From positions 82,691,624 to 82,755,623 of the forward strand of contig NC_084478.1 in assembly GCF_027409185.1 (NCBI RefSeq): a stretch of DNA of 64,000 nucleotides, given 5' to 3'. Shown here one piece after another: positions 57,901 to 64,000 of the stretch. Source of the stretch: Cynocephalus volans. Its lineage: Eukaryota; Chordata; Mammalia; Dermoptera; Cynocephalidae. The position numbers were made by a program, and so were the translations under genes. The notes below the pieces were generated by a model. That model was not told the origin of the DNA, made no database searches, and saw nothing but the letters and a program-made list of their open reading frames with translations. Position 1 is the first letter of the stretch, and every line of letters begins with the position of its first letter.

Positions 57901-60900
57901 CAGAGAGATGGACAGGAGCACAGAACACACCCAAGAACAACTTCAGGAAGAATTCTTCCCTCACCTCTTCACCCATTTTCCCCACCTACTTTCCCCTTCT
58001 GTCCCACACACCTAGCCTTGCAGAGAAATGGAAGTAGGCAGCAAAGGCCACCTAGGACCATCCCACTTCAGGATAACAACCCAGGGTATGGGTCAATTTT
58101 ATTACGTCACACTCTACTCATTTAAGACAAGATTGATTTGACTGTTAACACATAAGGCAGGAGTTCTTCAGGCTTCAGTTATTTTTGTTTTGTCTGCTAG
58201 CAAATATATGAATTGAACCCTGGACCTTGGTCTTATCAGCACCACACTATAACCAACTGAGCTAACTAGCTAGCCTTCAGGTTTCAGTTTTAAAAGCACG
58301 TGTACTTGGCCTGTAACAGCTTAAGGCTTTCTTCCCAAAACAATAGTTGCCAGTTTAATCTCCAACAAAGCTGTAGTAACTCTTGCCTATAAAACACTAC
58401 TCTGGTTCATATGCCTACAAAGTCACCAGTCTAATGTTTGGATATTCAATCATTCAAAATTCTAAACCAAAGATGCCTTCACCTACTCAGGGACTGGGCC
58501 TCTTTTCTTTCTTTAAAAACAGTGATTTCTTTCCTGAATGCATCTTAAGTCCCACAACCTTATCAACAGTTTATTTAAACCCTACTCCTTTCCCACTCTT
58601 GTGCCTCGACAGTTCACTCCTCACACATTTTATTGGGTTTGTGCTGGTTCTTGACCAAAGCAACTGAAGGCATAAGAAATGAGGCCTCGAATCATTCACC
58701 CAAGGTGAGTGATTGAAGTAGTAAAAAAAAGAAAAAAATTGAGGTAACTAGTGTGGTTCGGAAGGGACAGTGAGGTAGAAATTGTCACATGGAAATATAA
58801 AGTTTTCAAAACAGTACATTTTATTTTACATTAAACAACAAACTCCCCAATTTGTCTCAGCTGTGACATGTAGATGGCTTTAGATTGCTTTCTGGTGGTC
58901 ACCCATGCTGAGCAAGATTTTTCAATCTTAAAAACACTCAAGACTCAACAGAGATTCTGCATTTCACCTCAGTTCACAAGTCCAAGTGTTTTCCATTTAT
59001 CTTAGCATTTTGGCGTAGACTCCCTCTGAGGTAAAAGGGTAGAGATGAAGCCATTTCCTTTAAAAATGATTGGTTCACCATAACTTCATTCATGTGACAA
59101 AAAGCAGATGATAATAGCATGTTCTCTTATTCTTGTTTCATCAGTAGTGGTAGTGATGCCAGGAACTGTGAAAGGAAGTTACTTTCTCCTTTCCACTTTC
59201 CGATAATGCATCCCTCATCCCCACCTGAAGAAAGGGTAACAACTGAGTCCAACTGATACCACACATTAAAAGCCAAACTTTATTACTATTTCAGATGTAT
59301 CTGATGCCTAAAACTGTACAAAGTGAAAACTAGAAAATTTCAACCTCAAATCCTCTTCAACTTTGATCCCTCCACCAGTTATAATTTGCTATATATCTAT
59401 TTCCTTCTCCATTTGTGGATGGCATTATTGGCTTGGCATGTAAACCAGTTTAGATGCTTTGACAGCATGTATGAATTACAGTGAACAAGAGTCCTCTTCC
59501 TTTGCAGCAAATTTTGACTTCAACTTTGAGACAACCTTATGATAGAGAGGTCATATTGATTTAATTAATAAATTCCACTCCTATCTAACCCAAGGCTTAG
59601 TTGACAATCATTAGGACAAAAATAATTATTTTTCAAAATCAATATAACAAATCAGTGAGGACAAAGGGCTTTGTCTTCATCAGAACAATGAACAGTTACT
59701 GGAACTGCATTAAACTAAAAAAAGCATTCCCAAGTTAGACCTGGATCTAGTAATGCTATTAAAACCTACCCAAAACAAAGGGAGGCTGCCCTTAGAAACA
59801 GGCTTAACCTTTTCCTTCACTCTTCCTCCTGTCCCACCCTCTGTGAGTGATTTAAAAATGGAAAAGGTCAAAGCCCAATTGAGCCTAGATTTAGAGGATT
59901 TTTGTTTTGTATTCATGCCTCCAATTTTTGCCAATTTCCAATTTTTCTTTTATTGTTCTTAAAACTTTAGCAAGCATGGCAATATTTTAAACTATTTTCA
60001 TACACTGACATTATTCTGTTGTAACAAGCCCTTCTTGAGCAGATTTTGATGGTAAGGAGTACATTTCTAAAGTGTAAGTCAAGAAGCTGTTGCAAGAGAA
60101 ATCATGTCTCCATACCCACTGTGCTAGGTGCTATCTGAGGTCTGTTTCTGAAAGAGGTCTATTTAGGCAGCATATATGCGTCAGCACGTAAAGGACAAAG
60201 AATTGAAAATAGACAAAACTTGCAAATGCATTTCAAAACCAATTGTGGTTCAAGCACGGATGGTTCCGCGTGGCTGGTACCAATGAGACTGGGGTTTGGG
60301 AATTAGTTGTCATCCTTCCTTCTGCCGAACAGTTGTCACAATCACTTATTACGGGGGATGGGCCAGAAAACTGAAGTGTCTATTACAAGGGGGTTCCTGC
60401 AACTTAGGGAGCAAGCTCACTACAAACCCAGCTACCTGCTTATAGTAGCAGCCAGAGTGGTAAAAGAGATGTGGACTAGGAATCAAACCACATGTTATTC
60501 TGGGACTAAGCCATGCCCCTAACAGGAAACAGGCCAAAAGGAAAACTTTAGTTCTCTGGGAAGATACATATGTCTCTGGGGTCACCTGAGAACCTATCAA
60601 AGGACATTATATGCAATAGGCACTCAAATATACTTGTAGAATGAATGAATAAATGAAAAAATGAATGAACAGTAACCTTCCTCCTACCTACACTCTAATT
60701 TCCGAGCCAATTAATAAGGAAGTGTCTTTCAGTCAAGATCTTTTTTTCTGTCTAGGATTTAATGCAATGGCTTGACGTAATAGACACTTCTGTTCCATGA
60801 GAAGAGTATCACTCCATTTACTGTTTTTTTATTGCATCTCGCCATCAGACTAAGTTTCTTTTGGTTTTGTAAGGCTGTGCTCTCACCAACTGAGAAACGG

Positions 60901-62805
60901 GCCAGCCCTCCTTTTGGAACAGAGCTATTTCATTCAGCATTTAGTGTCATCTTCATCAATATTCATATGAATGAAAACAGTAAAAATCTCTCTCACATTT
61001 CCACTCTACAAAGCATGACAAAGAGAAGGTGATATATTTATTTAATCACTCCTTCTCAATGTCTTACATGTCACAGCTGCTTGAAGTTTTTTCAACTAAT
61101 GAAAGGACTGCAATCTTTTATAAAATTTGTTCTTTTGTATCCACCATAAGCTAGTGAGATACCTTTAAAACCACTTCTGACTTCAAACTAGGCCAATGAG
61201 CAAGTGACTCTGGGGCTTCCTGGAACTAGGAAAAATGTCTCCATTTTATGTTGAAACAACCTTGCCTTTTTTCCTGTTTCCTTTTTTCAATTTCCAAGGC
61301 AAGTCAATGAGTCTTCTGCACCAGAACTACTTAACTAATTCGTTGAGCATAGTACCTTACAGAGAACAGGCACTCAAATATTATTTACACAACAATAATC
61401 AAATCAAAGATATTTTCTATCTTCAACTGTGATTAGTGATATAATGCACTTTACATTAGGCTCATTTCAACTCTTTTAGCCTCAGGTCTTAGAATGGTAC
61501 ATAGCACATGAAAGATGCTTTGCTTATCAAATAAATCAAGAAGCAAACCCGAGCCATTTTTTTTTTTGCTCCTTTACTGCCTCTAAGACAGGCCGGGGTG
61601 CATCTCATTCACTTCCATCATCAGCATTTAGCATTTAGGAAACTGGATGGAGAACCATGACACCTTGCTTTTTATAAAATTTTTCTATTTCTTCAATCAG
61701 GCCAGGGAGCAAGTATCCTTCTGGACAGGATTTTATCTCCCTACTTATTAGCTCAGCGTTTAGGACACTGCCTTACCGAAATCCAGTTTCCCCATGTTTT
61801 TATCATTGAATAAACTTAGTAGTGGTTAAATGACTTTTTCTCTGGATCTCACACCTATTACTTCATTTACTCTTGTGAGCACCCAATAATGGTAACATCA
61901 TTTTTACATTTTAGGGCATGCAGTTCTGAGCCCCACAGGAAGTAACCAGTATTCCTTCATAAGCCAACAGTAAATTCCTATCTGTATAGAACTGTTGGCT
62001 TTGTAAATTTAGACACAGATCTTTGTTGCAGGTTCAATAATAATGATAATGCATTTTTGTACTCCCAGTTGCTATCTCTGGAGGTAAGAGTAAATAATCA
62101 ATGTTCATTCAGCAGATACTGTTTATATATGTATGGCCGTTTACAAATTATAAATTGATTTTACACGTATTCTCTTCTGCTACCTAGGACACAATAAAGA
62201 CGGTTTATCTTTGCATCCCCAATGCATAGCAATGAGATCAGCAAATAGACAATTACTATTCCGTCTTGCATTCATCAGACATTGAATCCCTTACATATAC
62301 TTAGAGCGTTCTTACACTTAGAGTGTTCAACAATCCTTACTCAAATTTTTCTCTACTTTATTTGCATAGTATAATAACTGTGGTACAATTTTATAAAGCT
62401 AGTACTCAGCACCAAAATCAAGTTACATTTATATGGTACTTGAGAGTTCACAAAATGCTAAAATACGTTGCCTTACTCTCAGCTGTGGGCACGATGCAAT
62501 ATGATAAATCTGTAGTGCCTATAACAGTGAGTTCACATAGTAGGCAACTGATATTGATCCATTCATTTAAAAGGTATTTAAACCCCCAGTTTGCATAACT
62601 ATTTATATTATCCTTCTCATTGTGGGTCAAGCACACAGTTGAGAATTTTGTAGAGACAAAGCCTGTCTTACAGAAAGCTTTATTCATGCAGATAGCATTT
62701 AATGTCTTACATTTACATAGTGCTCTGCAGTATGGAAAGCACATTCACATTCATTACTTTTTCCTGTTACCTGGGAAAATATACTGGTAAGGTAATAATT
62801 TAACT
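54948..62805. other. Non-coding right part of the duplicated segment, copy C
   Basis: Matches 4962-12817 of copy A and includes the part missing in copy B. No gene. Repeats: MIR fragments (about 55878-56070 minus, about 56255-56420 plus), the monomeric SINE (58181-58274) and an L2 fragment (60575-60680). Confidence 0.8.
58181..58274 (-). mobile_element. tRNA-Ile-derived monomeric SINE, copy C
   Basis: The same element as 8177-8270, with TSD cttcaggcttcagtt (58166-58180) and cttcaggtttcagtt (58275-58289). Its presence at the same site in A and C shows it predates their duplication. Confidence 0.8.
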
Positions 62806-63593
62806 TAACCTCACCAGAAAGTTTTGATTAATTAAATTAAGCAATATATCATTCCTTACATTTTAATAGTGTAGAGCACAAATTTTTCTCTTATTACATG
62901 GGAGAATGACTTGGGAGAATTTATCTTGGATTTCATAGTACCCAAAACAATAGCTGGTTACATAAGAGGAGGTTAATATTCATTCATTCAAAAATATGGA
63001 GCCCATTGATATTTGCATAGTGCTTTAGTTTATGAAGTACTTTAATATGCACTTATTTTCTGAAAATTTAAGTTTTATGAAAATACCTTTTTTCCCCTTT
63101 GGTAACTCTAGTGCCTAGCAGGGCGTCTGACACATTATAGGTGATCACAATAGATTAATTGCTTATGTTTGTGGTATTTTCTAATTTAAAAGCAGTTTCC
63201 ATGTGTTTTCTTTTCTGCTACCTGGAATACTATATTTTTACTCAAAATCACCAGAGTAGCAAGAAACACATTGGCCTCAAATATACAAATTCTTTCATTA
63301 GACACTTAATTCCTTATGTCCGCATAGTACGTCATTCTTTTGACAAAACATTTTTTAATCATGCTTCTTTTAAACTTTGTAACCATAGCACAGGAGAATG
63401 CCTATAATAGTTAATAATATTCATTCATCAACACTGAAACTCGTAAGTTTTGTGTGTTATAGTTTACAAAGCACATTCACATATTTTTCTTCTGGTCACC
63501 TGAATGTGATAATAAATAATCACTGCACCCTTAGTACCTAGCACACAGACAGGCACAGAAGGAAATTAAAATTATTCAGACACATTCTGTAGC
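62806..63593. other. Sequence beyond the copy A breakpoint, with degenerate repeats
   Basis: Not present after copy A. No gene: the frame 63159-63407 (plus, 82 aa) has no recognisable domain. It continues the ancient quasi-tandem repeat begun at about 61850, with anchors such as agtttatgaagtactttaat (about 63027), 'ttttctgctacctggaatac' (about 63208) and 'agtttacaaagcacattcac' (about 63461). Confidence 0.5.
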
Positions 63594-63601
63594 ATTTATA
63601 T

Positions 63602-63778
63602 CAGGGGTTGGTAAACTATGGATGGCAGGCCAAATCCACTTGGCTCACGAGCTAAGAATGATTCTTACCTTTTAAAAAGGTTGCTTAAAAAAAGAATATA
63701 CAACAGAGACCATATGGCCTGCAAAGTCTAAAAGTATTTATGATCTGACTTCTTACAGAAAAAGTGTGATAACCCCTG
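63602..63778 (+). mobile_element. MER5A-like hAT DNA transposon fossil with 8-bp TSD
   Basis: Ends are caggggttggtaaac and gtgataacccctg, imperfect inverted repeats. The interior has 'ggcaggccaaatccacttgg', 'cagagaccatatggcctgca' and 'cttacagaaaaagtgtg', as in MER5A. Flanks atttatat (63594-63601) and atttacat (63779-63786) form the 8-bp TSD expected for hAT elements, with one mismatch. It is non-autonomous and has no coding capacity. Confidence 0.9.
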
Positions 63779-63786
63779 ATTTACAT

Positions 63787-64000
63787 GAAGCTTCACAACT
63801 TACAATGCACTTTCAAATGTTAGCTGTGCATGATTGCCAATACACTATTAATGAGTACACCTTGCTTTTTCTGTTTTACAGTGCTTTCATACACATTATC
63901 AATCATTTAAATCAACTTCCCTCATAAAAAGGGGGGTGGGGATCAAGGAAAGGATTAAACCTGCTAGAGAGTCCCAAGTTCTGTCATCTTTTAGATTGGT
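63787..64000. other. Terminal non-coding stretch
   Basis: AT-rich, with another weak copy of the quasi-tandem repeat (acttacaatgcactttcaaa; cagtgctttcatacacatta). No gene seen. Confidence 0.5.

Noticed and set aside
1-64000. CRISPR arrays, bacterial operons or phage genes
   Set aside because: No regularly spaced identical repeats, ribosome-binding sites or dense coding are present. The content is typical mammalian repeat DNA.

Overview
The window is mammalian nuclear DNA made almost entirely of transposable elements, and I find no host protein-coding gene. The best species clue is a dimeric tRNA-Ile-derived SINE at 53106-53289, with a related monomer at 8177-8270. From memory these match the CYN SINEs of colugos (Dermoptera), so a colugo such as Galeopterus is my best guess. 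Ancient mammalian repeats (MIR, L2, MER5A) and several L1 subfamilies agree with this.

Layout. One segment occurs three times in the same orientation: copy A (1-12817), copy B (about 24000-44250) and copy C (about 44600-64000, continuing past the window). Each copy has a left part made of nested minus-strand L1s and a right part of non-coding DNA carrying MIR, L2 and SINE pieces. Between A and B lie a short L1 fragment, about 3 kb of non-repetitive DNA (13331-16364), and the 3' part of the L1 nest.

The L1 nest can be read from its target-site duplications (TSDs). An outer full-length L1 ('L1-1') spans 16380-34394. A younger L1 (17213-22934) and a second full-length L1 ('L1-2', 25049-31925) inserted into it. 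L1-2 was then hit by a 1-kb internally deleted L1 that carries a MIR-containing 3' transduction (29448-30440), and in copy B by a small twin-primed L1 (28492-29110). Copies A and C keep parts of the same nest.

Copy B also carries a defective class I (gammaretrovirus-like) endogenous retrovirus on the minus strand (36496-42536). It has a proline-tRNA primer site, broken gag and pol and no env. Its outer 5' LTR and about 2.45 kb of flank were lost together. Copies A and C have the empty site, yet the two LTRs differ by about 11%, far more than the copies differ from each other. Copy C has its own private CYN-type SINE.

Nothing here forms a working operon or pathway. The main interest is structural: tandem segmental duplication with L1-rich breakpoints, an A/B tract without visible differences that suggests gene conversion, templated and microhomology junctions, and unusual L1 forms (internal deletion with transduction, twin priming, tandem monomers in the 5'UTR). 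All similarity statements were made by eye; no database search was run.
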